From contig CATMOC010000191.1 in the NCBI GenBank assembly GCA_950071955.1, positions 1 through 6,998 on the forward strand: 6,998 nucleotides of DNA. Direction: 5' to 3'. Position numbers and translations under genes: made by a program. Shown in pieces: positions 1-6,634 of the stretch. Position 1 is the first letter of the stretch; each line of letters starts with the position of its first letter. The notes under the pieces were generated by a model. That model was not told the DNA's origin. It saw only the letters and a program-made list of their open reading frames with translations, and searched no databases. The stretch comes from an uncultured Mesorhizobium sp. Its GTDB lineage: Bacteria; Pseudomonadota; Alphaproteobacteria; Rhizobiales; Rhizobiaceae.

Positions 1-196
1 CCGACGCATCCAGCGCGCGGCGGACGGCGGCGATGTCCGAGCGGACGCCGGTCGCGGTCTCGTTATGCGTGGCGAGAACGGCCTTGATCCTGTGGGCAGT
101 GTCGGCGGTCAGGATCTCTTCGAAGCGGTCGGCGGGGATGCCTTCGCCCCAGGGGGTCTCGACGATCTCGACGGTCAATCCGGGGTGGGCGCCGCG
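1..196 (-). other. Aminotransferase class V (serine/alanine-glyoxylate type) fragment inside the fused frame
   Basis: Codons 315-379 of the fused frame do not resemble a permease tail. They match the middle of PLP-dependent serine-glyoxylate/alanine-glyoxylate aminotransferases. The segment contains TPWGEGIPADRFEEIL (328-343), a stretch ending IKAVLATHNETATGV (351-365) and SDIAAVRRALDA (367-378). THNETATGV is a hallmark of this family and lies before the catalytic lysine, which would be beyond the window edge. The N-terminal part of a roughly 400-residue enzyme, including much of the dimer and substrate site, is absent here, so an active enzyme from this frame alone is doubtful. Family recognition is from motif memory, not a search. 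Confidence 0.8.
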
Positions 197-1138
197 GAGC
201 AGGTCGGCGATGAGGTTCATCAGGATCACCACGACCGCGATCATCAGGAACGCGCCCTGCGCGAGCGGATAGTCCGAGGCCGATACCGCGTTGACCAGTT
301 CGCGGCCGAGGCCCGGCCACGAGAAGACTGACTCGACCACGACGTTTCCCTGCAGCTGGTAGCCGACCGCGATGGCGAAGGACGTCATCACGGGAAGCAG
401 CGCGTTGCGCGCGGCGTGGCGCACCACGACCGTCCAGTTCGACAGGCCCTTGATACGGGCCATGGTGACGAAATCCTCCTTCATCACGTCGAGCATGTTG
501 GAACGCATCAGGAGCAGCGGCAGGCCCTGGCTGTAGATGGCCAGCGTCAGCGCCGGCAGAGCCAGGTAGGTAAGAAAATCGGTCGAGGTGTAGAGCGCGA
601 AAAGGCTGTCATAGCTGGCACCGGCCGGCCTCGTGCCGCCGGCCGGAAACCAGCCGAGCCCGAAGGAGAAGACGGCGAGAAGCACCATGCCCAGCCAGAA
701 TTCCGGCATCGCGCGCGTGGTCAGCACCAGCGGGATCGCCGCCTGCTCGACTACTGTGCCGCGCTTCCAGGCCAGATAGGCGCCGGCCAGAATGCCGAAG
801 ACGTAGGCGATAATCAGCGAGGAGAAGGTAAGCACAAGCGTGTTGGGCAGGAGCGCCACGATGCGCTCGGCGACCGGTTCGCGGTAGCGGAAGCTCTGGC
901 CGAACTCGCCCTGCAGGAGGTTGCCGAGATAGATGAAGTATTGTTCCCACAGCGGCCGGTCGAGGCCGAACTGCGCCATCAGCGTTTCCTGCTGCTCGAC
1001 CGTGAAAGTGGGGTCGATGTAGGCCGCCAGCGGATTGCCCGGCATCAGACGGAACATCAGGAAAAGGATCGTCACCACGGCCCACAGCACGAGGGCAAGC
1101 TGGAGCGTCCTGCTGGCGGCGGCCTTCAGATGCGACAT
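1..1138 (-). CDS. DppB-type ABC permease fused in frame to an internal part of a class V aminotransferase (open at window edge)
   Basis: Codons 1-314 encode a complete-looking Dpp/Opp-type inner-membrane permease (BPD_transp_1 family), which would form half of the channel of a peptide-type importer. Visible traits are an N-terminal helix at about 13-32, a PGNP motif at 33-36, the family segment FGLDRPLWEQY at 57-67, further helices near 100-122, 138-162, 190-210, 246-270 and 293-314, and the EAA cytoplasmic loop with ARIKG at 227-231. DppB proteins usually end in a short tail after the last helix. Here the frame continues at codon 315 (about base 196) into aminotransferase sequence to the window edge, with no stop. 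An AGGGAA ribosome site at 1148-1153 lies nine bases before the ATG. The gene follows the binding-protein gene by 119 bases. The permease identity is firm; whether the fused product is real is unknown. Confidence 0.85.
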   Translation of the reverse strand, partial: MSHLKAAASRTLQLALVLWAVVTILFLMFRLMPGNPLAAYIDPTFTVEQQETLMAQFGLDRPLWEQYFIYLGNLLQGEFGQSFRYREPVAERIVALLPNTLVLTFSSLIIAYVFGILAGAYLAWKRGTVVEQAAIPLVLTTRAMPEFWLGMVLLAVFSFGLGWFPAGGTRPAGASYDSLFALYTSTDFLTYLALPALTLAIYSQGLPLLLMRSNMLDVMKEDFVTMARIKGLSNWTVVVRHAARNALLPVMTSFAIAVGYQLQGNVVVESVFSWPGLGRELVNAVSASDYPLAQGAFLMIAVVVILMNLIADLLRGAHPGLTVEIVETPWGEGIPADRFEEILTADTAHRIKAVLATHNETATGVRSDIAAVRRALDAS

Positions 1139-1257
1139 CCGTGGGGGTTCCCTGTTGCGGTGCGCGCCGCGGGAGGCGCCGCCGACCATGCCCCGCGCGA
1201 CGACGCGAGGCGAGGAGTGGCGCGCCCCTTTGCTCCGGGACGCGCCTGAGGCCGGCC
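1139..1257 (-). other. Binding protein-permease intergenic region with a stem-loop
   Basis: This 119-base gap holds an inverted repeat at 1219-1246: ten-base arms (1219-1228 and 1237-1246) pair with one G-U wobble around an eight-base loop. It lies just after the stop codon of the binding-protein gene in the direction of transcription, with no T-run after it. Hairpins in this position in ABC operons often protect the upstream mRNA or attenuate readthrough, which keeps binding protein in excess over permease. That role here is inference. The permease ribosome site is at the other end of the gap. Confidence 0.5.
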
Positions 1258-2916
1258 TTACTCGGCGGCCAGCTCTTCCTTCTTATCGCCCGGATAGGTG
1301 AGCTTGCCGCCGTCCAGAGTGTAGCCGGCATCCTCGAGCAGCTTCTTGGCGACGTCCTGGCCCGTCTCGAGACCGCTGACCACCGCGGCGTCATGCCAGA
1401 AGCCCAGCGCCGGCGAGACGACCGAATTGGACGGCTCGGCGAAGCCCTTGAAGGCAGCCTTGACGATCAGCTGGCGGTCGACCGCCCTGGACAGCGCGTT
1501 GCGGAAGGCCGGATCATCGAAGGGCGCGCGGCGGCCGTTGAAGGCCACGTAACGGAAGCCCATGTCCACGGTCGACACCACTTCGAGATCGCCGTCGGCG
1601 GCCGCCGCGTCGATCAGCACCTGCGGATCGCCGGTGAACTCGGCCAGGAAATTGATCTCGCCCGAACGCAGCATGCCGAGCGCGGCCTCGACGTTGGGCA
1701 CGATGCGCAGAATCCAGCGGTCTGCCTTGGGCGCGTTGAAGTGATCCTTGTTGGCGTGGAGGACGATCTCCTCGTTGGTCAGCCAGCGCTCGAATTTGTA
1801 CGGTCCGGATCCGATCGGGGTCTGCTCCTGGAAGCTCTCCGCGTTGGTGTCCTTGGTCTTGAGGTCCTCGATCACCGGCTCCCAGACATGCTTGGGGATG
1901 AGGTTGATCTTGGCCATGCTGGAGGTGACGAAGGAGGCGGCCGCCTTCTTGAGCTTGAAGGTCAGCGTCGTCGGATCGATCACCTCGATCGATTCGACGT
2001 TGGAGGCGAACGGGGCGTACATCGGCGCCTCGCCGGAGACGACGGCCTCGTAGGAGAACTTAACGTCGTCGGCCGTCACCGGCTTGCCGTCATGCCACAG
2101 CATTCCCGGCCGCAGTTTGACCTGGACGGTGGTCGGATCGGTGAAATCGATGCTCTCGGCTGCCCACGGCTTCGGCAGGCCGTCGGGCCCGACGCGGGCG
2201 AGGCGGTCGTAGACCAGCTCGAACACCCAGGAATCGACGCCGCCCGAGATGTAGAGCGGGTTGATCGCCTGCACGTTGTCGCCGGAGTTGAGCACGATGT
2301 CCTTCTTGTCGCCGGCCGGCTCGAGACCCATGAAGGTCCAGGTGTTGCGAATGCCGATGCCGCTCTGGTTGACGACCGATTCCGCCTTCCAGACGGTCTT
2401 GTCGAAGGCGAAGGTCGACTTCGGATGCACCAGCATCATGTTGGGCTGGTCGGCGGCCAACATTTCCTGCGCCTTGAAGATCAGGCCCTTCCGCTTGTCC
2501 TGGTCGATCTCGACGCGCTGCGCCTCGACCACTGCGTCATAGTCGGGATTCGTGTAGCCGATGAAATTGTAGCCTTTCTCGGCGGTCGAGGAGTGGAACA
2601 GGTTGTAGACGATCTCGTCAGGGTCGGAACGCTCGGGCCGACCGACCATCTGCCAGGCCGTCACGTCCCACTTGTCGCGCTGGTACCAGACGACGTCGGA
2701 CATCTGTTCCCACGGCATGACCTTGACCTCGACGTCGAGGCCGAGCTTGCGCCATTCCTGGGCGATCAGCTGGACGGACTGGAACTCCTGCGGCTGGGCG
2801 GCCTGCGGACGGGTGAATATCTCGATCTTGCGGATCGGGTCGCCGGCGAGAGCCGGCGATGCGGCGACGATCGCCAGGAATGCGGTCGCCATGACCGACT
2901 TGAAACTGGACCTCAT
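1258..2916 (-). CDS. Periplasmic family-5 substrate-binding protein, circularly permuted order
   Basis: This is a 552-residue Dpp/Opp-type (SBP_bac_5) extracytoplasmic binding protein that would deliver a peptide-like ligand to the adjacent permease. It has a signal peptide at about 1-24 (basic start, hydrophobic core, ASPALA cleavage site). The start is supported by a GAGGAG ribosome site eight or nine bases upstream. The family signature region, with AAES at 252-255, LRPG at 268-271 and WHDGKPVTADDVKFS at 274-288, normally lies about 60-100 residues into the mature protein but is near 250-290 here. Residues 28-170, with FQSVQLIAQEWRKLGLDVEV, the DPDEIVYNLFHS stretch (98-109), GYTNPDYDA and AQEMLAADQP, look like the usual C-terminal part. 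The protein stops just after AKKLLEDAGYTLDGG (523-537), where normal members continue into that part. Total length is normal for the family. No lipobox is seen. Family assignment is confident; ligand unknown. Confidence 0.93.
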   Translation of the reverse strand: MRSSFKSVMATAFLAIVAASPALAGDPIRKIEIFTRPQAAQPQEFQSVQLIAQEWRKLGLDVEVKVMPWEQMSDVVWYQRDKWDVTAWQMVGRPERSDPDEIVYNLFHSSTAEKGYNFIGYTNPDYDAVVEAQRVEIDQDKRKGLIFKAQEMLAADQPNMMLVHPKSTFAFDKTVWKAESVVNQSGIGIRNTWTFMGLEPAGDKKDIVLNSGDNVQAINPLYISGGVDSWVFELVYDRLARVGPDGLPKPWAAESIDFTDPTTVQVKLRPGMLWHDGKPVTADDVKFSYEAVVSGEAPMYAPFASNVESIEVIDPTTLTFKLKKAAASFVTSSMAKINLIPKHVWEPVIEDLKTKDTNAESFQEQTPIGSGPYKFERWLTNEEIVLHANKDHFNAPKADRWILRIVPNVEAALGMLRSGEINFLAEFTGDPQVLIDAAAADGDLEVVSTVDMGFRYVAFNGRRAPFDDPAFRNALSRAVDRQLIVKAAFKGFAEPSNSVVSPALGFWHDAAVVSGLETGQDVAKKLLEDAGYTLDGGKLTYPGDKKEELAAE

Positions 2917-2984
2917 GCTGACTTCTCCTCTGGAGTGGACACGGCTTGGGCTTGTCGACCTTCTTGTCGTTCTTGGCGGAGCGC

Positions 2985-3740
2985 TCAGGCGACCCGCAGT
3001 GCCTCGAAAGGCTGGCCGGCCTGCATCTTGGCAGGCAGGGGAAAGGCTTTCTTCGAATGGGAAAGGCCCATCGACACGAGCATCTCGGCATGCTTGAGCG
3101 CAGCCTTGCCGGCGTTGACTGCCGGCGCGCCGACCGCAGCGGCCACCTCGTCTCCCAGATCGAGGAAGGACATCGTCATGCAGCCGAACAAAAAGGCGTC
3201 GGCACGGTCTTGCCGGACGCAGGCGTCGGCGACCTCGATCAGCCGTCGCTTGGTGAAGACGGGATCTTTCATCAGGTCGAGCACGGGAATGCCCGTCGCT
3301 CGCACCGAGGCGAGCTTGGCGTGGACACCGGCCTTGACCGCCAGCAGTTCCTGGCCGGCGATCAGGCTGTCGAAGACGGTGAGAACGGAGAATTTGTGGC
3401 CGAGGCCGGCGGCGAGCAGCATCGAGCTCTCGCAGGGGCCGACGACCGGGATGGTGGCGAGTTCGCGCGCGGCTTCGAGCCCCGGATCGCCGAAGCAGCC
3501 GATGATGGCGGCGTCGAAGCCATCGCGCTCGCATTTCATGATCAGGTCGATGGTGGCCGGGACACAGAGCGCCTCCTCGTAGGCGCTTTCGATCGAGACC
3601 GGGCCGGTCGGCACGTCGACAACCGATACCGTGGTGCCGGGGAACGCCCAGGCGTTCAGCAATCCCTCGCGCCGGCGCATTTCCCTGAGGCCCATCGGGC
3701 CCTTGGACATCGGTCCGGGTACGACATAGGCGATGCGCAT
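2985..3740 (-). CDS. Asp/Glu/hydantoin racemase-family protein
   Basis: A 251-residue cytosolic protein of the Asp/Glu/hydantoin racemase superfamily. These cofactor-free enzymes use two cysteines as acid/base pair to invert a chiral carbon next to a carbonyl. Two matching sites are visible: GCFGDPGLEAARE around C82 and LFGCMTMSF around C187, with about the spacing seen in hydantoin/allantoin racemases (one in each half of the pseudo-symmetric fold). The sequence before the first site (IDLIMKCERDGFDAAIIG) is also typical. An AGAGGGG ribosome site lies six bases before the ATG. It is the first gene of the leftward operon, 68 bases ahead of the binding-protein gene, and divergent from iclR. Context suggests it racemizes an imported amino-acid or hydantoin derivative. 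Substrate cannot be read from sequence; arylmalonate-decarboxylase-like or maleate-isomerase-like activity is a less likely alternative. Confidence 0.85.
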   Translation of the reverse strand: MRIAYVVPGPMSKGPMGLREMRRREGLLNAWAFPGTTVSVVDVPTGPVSIESAYEEALCVPATIDLIMKCERDGFDAAIIGCFGDPGLEAARELATIPVVGPCESSMLLAAGLGHKFSVLTVFDSLIAGQELLAVKAGVHAKLASVRATGIPVLDLMKDPVFTKRRLIEVADACVRQDRADAFLFGCMTMSFLDLGDEVAAAVGAPAVNAGKAALKHAEMLVSMGLSHSKKAFPLPAKMQAGQPFEALRVA

Positions 3741-3764
3741 CGACGGCCCCTCTGTTTCATTGGC

Positions 3765-3779
3765 TGAAACATTGTTTCT
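3765..3779. promoter_or_regulatory. Putative IclR-family operator 1
   Basis: TGAAACATTGTTTCT is a 7-1-7 inverted repeat with one mismatched outer base. It is the same motif as the perfect copy before the peptidase gene and resembles the published KdgR (IclR family) box TGAAACA-N-TGTTTCA. It ends 25 bases before the racemase start codon. A third arm, TGTTTCA at 3753-3759, pairs perfectly with its left arm across five bases, so two overlapping dimer sites are possible. Confidence 0.6.
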
Positions 3780-3805
3780 CTATGGGATTGAGTAAAACAC
3801 AAATC

Positions 3806-3817
3806 TGCAATATTGCA
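3806..3817. repeat. Perfect 12-base palindrome TGCAATATTGCA
   Basis: A perfect palindrome centred 17 bases before the annotated iclR ATG. It differs in sequence from the TGAAACA-type operator. It could be a second regulator site or chance in AT-rich promoter DNA; nothing else identifies a binding protein. Confidence 0.35.
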
Positions 3818-3828
3818 ACAGGCCTTCA

Positions 3829-4692
3829 ATGAACGATAATCGATCCGGGAGGATGGCCGAGATGAAGGAAACCGGGGCCAAGCCCGCCGCGGGCAACGAC
3901 TACACGATCGCGGCCGTGGACCGGGCGCTGCTGGTGCTCGAGGCGCTCGCCGACCGGCCGGGACAGGGCGTGACCCAGCTCTCCAAGACGCTCGGCATGA
4001 CCAAGTCGATCGTCTTCCGCCTGCTGCAGACGCTGGAGGATCGCGGCTTCGTGTTCCGCGACCCCGACCACGCGGTCTATTCGCTGGGCTACCGCATCGG
4101 CGTGCTCGGCGAGAGGGTCGGGCGCGATGGCAGCCTGCTCGTGGCGGCGCGCCCTGTCATGGATGCGCTGCGCGACCGCACCTCCGAGAACGTCAACCTG
4201 GTGATGCGCGAGGGGCTTCGCTCGCTGGTCGTGGCAACGCGGTCCGGCCACCACTCGATACGGCTCTTCGCGCAGGCGGGCCGCCACGGCCCGCTCCACG
4301 CCGGCGGCGGGTCGCTCTGCATCCTCGCCTATTCCGATCCGAGCGTGGTGGAGGCAGTGCTTGCCAATCCGCTGGAAGCCTACACGCCCTACACGATCAC
4401 CGACCGCGACAAGCTGCGCCAGGCGCTCGCCCGCATCCGCGCCAATGGCTACAACATCGCCCTGAACGACCTCGACGAGGGGGCGTTTTCGGTGGCGGCG
4501 CCGATCTTCGGCTCGGATGACACGGTGATCGCCTGCATCTCGGTCGCCGGCGCCATGGTGCGCCTGGATGAGGAGCGGCGCGAACGCTACATCCGCGCCG
4601 CGCTCGATGCAGCGGCCGAGATATCGGGCAAGCTGTCGCTGCATCGCAGCGACCCGGTGAGCGCGCGACAGGAAGTCCGCTCAATCGCCTGA
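3829..4692 (+). CDS. IclR-family transcriptional regulator
   Basis: A 287-residue cytosolic DNA-binding regulator. The N-terminal winged helix-turn-helix spans about 26-88: TIAAVDRALLVLEAL, then VTQLSKTLGMTKSIVFRLLQTLEDRGFV with the recognition helix near 58-70, then a wing ending in YSLGYRIG. The C-terminal part (about 95-275) is the IclR effector-binding domain; it includes GGGSLCILAY near 158-167 and the DEGAFSVAAPIF stretch. Length is slightly above the usual 250-270 because of an N-terminal extension. The ATG at 3829 has only a weak CAGG site. The in-frame ATG at 3862 lies nine bases after a strong GGGAGG (3847-3852) and may be the true start, giving 276 residues. It sits between divergent catabolic genes with two matching palindromes nearby, so it is likely their local repressor. 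Effector unknown. Confidence 0.92.
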   Translation: MNDNRSGRMAEMKETGAKPAAGNDYTIAAVDRALLVLEALADRPGQGVTQLSKTLGMTKSIVFRLLQTLEDRGFVFRDPDHAVYSLGYRIGVLGERVGRDGSLLVAARPVMDALRDRTSENVNLVMREGLRSLVVATRSGHHSIRLFAQAGRHGPLHAGGGSLCILAYSDPSVVEAVLANPLEAYTPYTITDRDKLRQALARIRANGYNIALNDLDEGAFSVAAPIFGSDDTVIACISVAGAMVRLDEERRERYIRAALDAAAEISGKLSLHRSDPVSARQEVRSIA

Positions 4693-4819
4693 TCGCGCCG
4701 CGGCGCGGCGGAAACTCTGCCTGCCCCGACCGGTGGTGACCGCGGCCGCGTACGCCTTACCCGCGCCTGCCGCCGAATCAGCCCCGCTTGCGAGGCGCAA
4801 ATCTCTCTGCTAGCTTCCC

Positions 4820-4847
4820 TTGTCATTGAAACACTGTTTCATTCAAT
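4820..4847 (+). promoter_or_regulatory. Putative peptidase promoter
   Basis: TTGTCA (4820-4825, 5/6 to the -35 consensus), a 16-base spacer and TTCAAT (4842-4847, 4/6 to the -10 consensus), followed by the ribosome site and ATG at 4870. The palindromic operator fills the spacer exactly, which fits repression by promoter occlusion. Predicted by eye only. Confidence 0.45.
4827..4841. promoter_or_regulatory. Putative IclR-family operator 2 (perfect palindrome)
   Basis: TGAAACACTGTTTCA is a perfect 7-1-7 inverted repeat and shares 13 of 15 bases with operator 1 at 3765-3779. It matches the form of the KdgR box of the IclR family. Its presence before the peptidase gene suggests that this gene has its own regulated promoter and belongs to the same regulon as the leftward operon. 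Confidence 0.65.
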
Positions 4848-4869
4848 AAAACGATGAGGGGAGTTTGCC

Positions 4870-6597
4870 ATGAACGAGGTCGAATCCGGCATACTGTCGC
4901 AGGTCACGCTCGACGAGCCATGGGCGCTGGTCGAGAGTTTCTCGACGTTCAAGCGCGAACACCCGACTGACGTGAACCGCGGCATGGACGAGGTCGTGGA
5001 GCGCCTGCGCAAGCACGGCGTCGAGGTCAAGGTGCATGAGCCGAGCCTCTATCTGAGCCTTCCCGGCCTCGCCCGCGTCGAGGCGGGCGGCGAGACCTTC
5101 CGCGCCAAGCCGCCGGCCTACAGCCTCGACGCCCGCAACGGCATGACCGGCAGCCTGGTCTACGTCGGCGCCCGCCACAACGCGATGATCGAGGACATGT
5201 TCGAGCGCAAGGTCGAGAGTTCGGCCGAGATGGCCGCGCGCGTGCGCGGCAAGATCGTCATCTCGGAAGGCTTTGCCAGCCCAGGCCTGATCTCGCAGTT
5301 CGAGGAACTGGGCGCGATCGGCGTGATCGGCATCAATCCCGGCATCGACATCCACTGGGGCATCTGCACAACGGTGTGGGGTACACCCGACCTGGACGAC
5401 CTGCCGCGCAAGCCGAAGATACCGGCGGTCGCGGTCAACAAGCCGGACGGAGAGGCGCTGATCGGGATCGCCGAGGGCGGCGGCGAGGTCACGATCTTCA
5501 CCGAGATGGAGGAAGGCTGGTTCACCTCGAAGCTGCCGGAAGTATTCATTCCCGGCACCGAGGAGCCGGAAAAATACGTCTTCCTGCACGGCCACCTCGA
5601 TTCCTGGGACGTCGGCGTCGGCGACAACGCCACCGGCGACGCGACGATGCTGGAGATCGCCCGCGTGCTGTGGGCCAATCGCGGCAGCCTCAAGCGCTCA
5701 GTGCGTATCTGCTGGTGGCCGGGCCACTCGACCGGCCGCTATGCCGGCTCGACCTGGTTTTCCGACGCCTTCGCGCTCGACCTCGAGCAGAACGCCGTCT
5801 CGCAGGTTAACTGCGACAGCCCCGGCTGCCGCTGGGCGACCGAATTCAACAACCTCTCCCGGATGACCGAGACCGAGGGTTTCCTCGCCGAGGTGATCCG
5901 GGAAGTTGCCGGCAAGGCGCTTAACGGCGAGCGGCCGCACCGCGCCGGCGACTATTCCTTCAACAACATCGGCATCTCGTCTTACCTGATGCTGTCGTCG
6001 ACGATGCCGGACATCCTGCGCGAGGAGAAGGGCTACTACACCGTGGGCGGCTGCGGCGCCAATATCGCCTGGCACACCGAAAACGACACGCTGGAGATCG
6101 CCGACCGCGACATCCTCCTGCGCGACATCAAGGTCTACCTGCTGGCGGTGCTGCGCAACGCCAACAACGAGGTGCTGCCCTTCGACTGGCGGGCGACAGC
6201 CAAGGAATTCGCCGAAACGGTGGACGACTACCAGGCCAAGGCCGGCAGCCGCTTCGACCTGTCGGCGTCGAAAAAGGCGGTGGCCGAACTCGCCGCCGCG
6301 CTCGACGGATTCTACGCCGGCGTGAAGGCCGGCACGATCAAACCGAAGGCGGCCAACACCGTCATCCAGGACCTGGCCCGCATTCTCGTGCCGATCAACT
6401 TCACCCGCGTGAACCGCTTCCGCCACGACCCGGCCCTGACCATCCCGCCGCTGCCGTCGATCGCACCGGCCGCCGAACTCGACAAGTTCGACGACGACAC
6501 GATCGGTTTCGCCAGGACGCAACTGGTGCGCGGCCAGAACCGGCTCGTCTCTGCCTTGCGGCAGGCGACGCGCCATATCGGACTGGTCACGGCATGA
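4870..6597 (+). CDS. M28-family metallopeptidase homologue with PA-domain region and altered catalytic Glu pair
   Basis: A 575-residue protein of the M28 (aminopeptidase/glutamate-carboxypeptidase-like) zinc hydrolase family, without a signal peptide and so probably cytoplasmic. A PA-domain-like segment spans about 90-215 (GKIVISEGFASPG, then FEELGAIGVIGINPG). The M28 core follows: H242 in HGHLDSWDVG, the bridging-metal position D252 in GDNATGD, D316 in VNCDSPG and H402 in WHTENDTLE. Where typical members carry Glu-Glu (general base plus ligand, as in G-x-EE-x-G-L-x-GS), this protein has PGHSTGRYAGS (284-294), so Ser287-Thr288 replace the pair and His286 precedes them. Residues from about 425 could be a dimerization domain. 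A GAGGGGAG site lies six bases before the ATG. It may cleave or hydrolyse the imported amide/peptide, but the altered centre leaves the reaction open. Confidence 0.88.
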   Translation: MNEVESGILSQVTLDEPWALVESFSTFKREHPTDVNRGMDEVVERLRKHGVEVKVHEPSLYLSLPGLARVEAGGETFRAKPPAYSLDARNGMTGSLVYVGARHNAMIEDMFERKVESSAEMAARVRGKIVISEGFASPGLISQFEELGAIGVIGINPGIDIHWGICTTVWGTPDLDDLPRKPKIPAVAVNKPDGEALIGIAEGGGEVTIFTEMEEGWFTSKLPEVFIPGTEEPEKYVFLHGHLDSWDVGVGDNATGDATMLEIARVLWANRGSLKRSVRICWWPGHSTGRYAGSTWFSDAFALDLEQNAVSQVNCDSPGCRWATEFNNLSRMTETEGFLAEVIREVAGKALNGERPHRAGDYSFNNIGISSYLMLSSTMPDILREEKGYYTVGGCGANIAWHTENDTLEIADRDILLRDIKVYLLAVLRNANNEVLPFDWRATAKEFAETVDDYQAKAGSRFDLSASKKAVAELAAALDGFYAGVKAGTIKPKAANTVIQDLARILVPINFTRVNRFRHDPALTIPPLPSIAPAAELDKFDDDTIGFARTQLVRGQNRLVSALRQATRHIGLVTA

Positions 6598-6634
6598 CGC
6601 AGGTCGGCGGTCGCCTCCAGCTTTGATCGCCGCG

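Larger units (their letters stand above)
3741..3828. promoter_or_regulatory. Divergent racemase/iclR intergenic regulatory region
   Basis: These 88 AT-richer bases separate divergent genes and must carry both promoters. Stacked symmetric elements are visible: TGTTTCA (3753-3759) facing TGAAACA (3765-3771), then TGTTTC (3773-3778), plus a separate 12-base palindrome at 3806-3817. For iclR a weak promoter pair can be drawn (TTGGCT 3760-3765, 17-base spacer, TGGGAT 3783-3788). I see no convincing -35/-10 pair for the racemase side. Regulation by the adjacent IclR protein, including autoregulation, is the family norm and is inferred here. Confidence 0.6.
4693..4869 (+). other. iclR-peptidase intergenic region
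   Basis: A 177-base gap without a gene. It begins with a perfect 14-base palindrome CGCGCCGCGGCGCG (4694-4707) directly after the iclR stop, which could fold but has no T-run and is not a convincing terminator. The middle is GC-rich and featureless. The last 50 bases turn AT-rich and hold the peptidase promoter/operator and a GAGGGGAG ribosome site (4856-4863). Confidence 0.5.

Noticed and set aside
416..1249. 277-codon + strand frame opposite the permease
   Set aside because: Antisense shadow of the permease; composition dominated by His/Arg/Gln/Gly with no recognisable domain.
1141..3582. Very long open frame on the + strand (813 codons) opposite the binding protein and racemase
   Set aside because: It lies wholly antisense to two well-recognised genes, has no family features and is rich in Arg/Gly/Asp runs typical of the opposite frame of GC-rich genes.
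3826..4644. 272-codon - strand frame opposite iclR
   Set aside because: Complement of a clear IclR gene; His/Arg/Ala-rich shadow.
4694..4707. CGCGCCGCGGCGCG palindrome after iclR as a terminator
   Set aside because: Perfect symmetry but no usable loop and no T-run; GC-rich palindromes of this size are common in such genomes.
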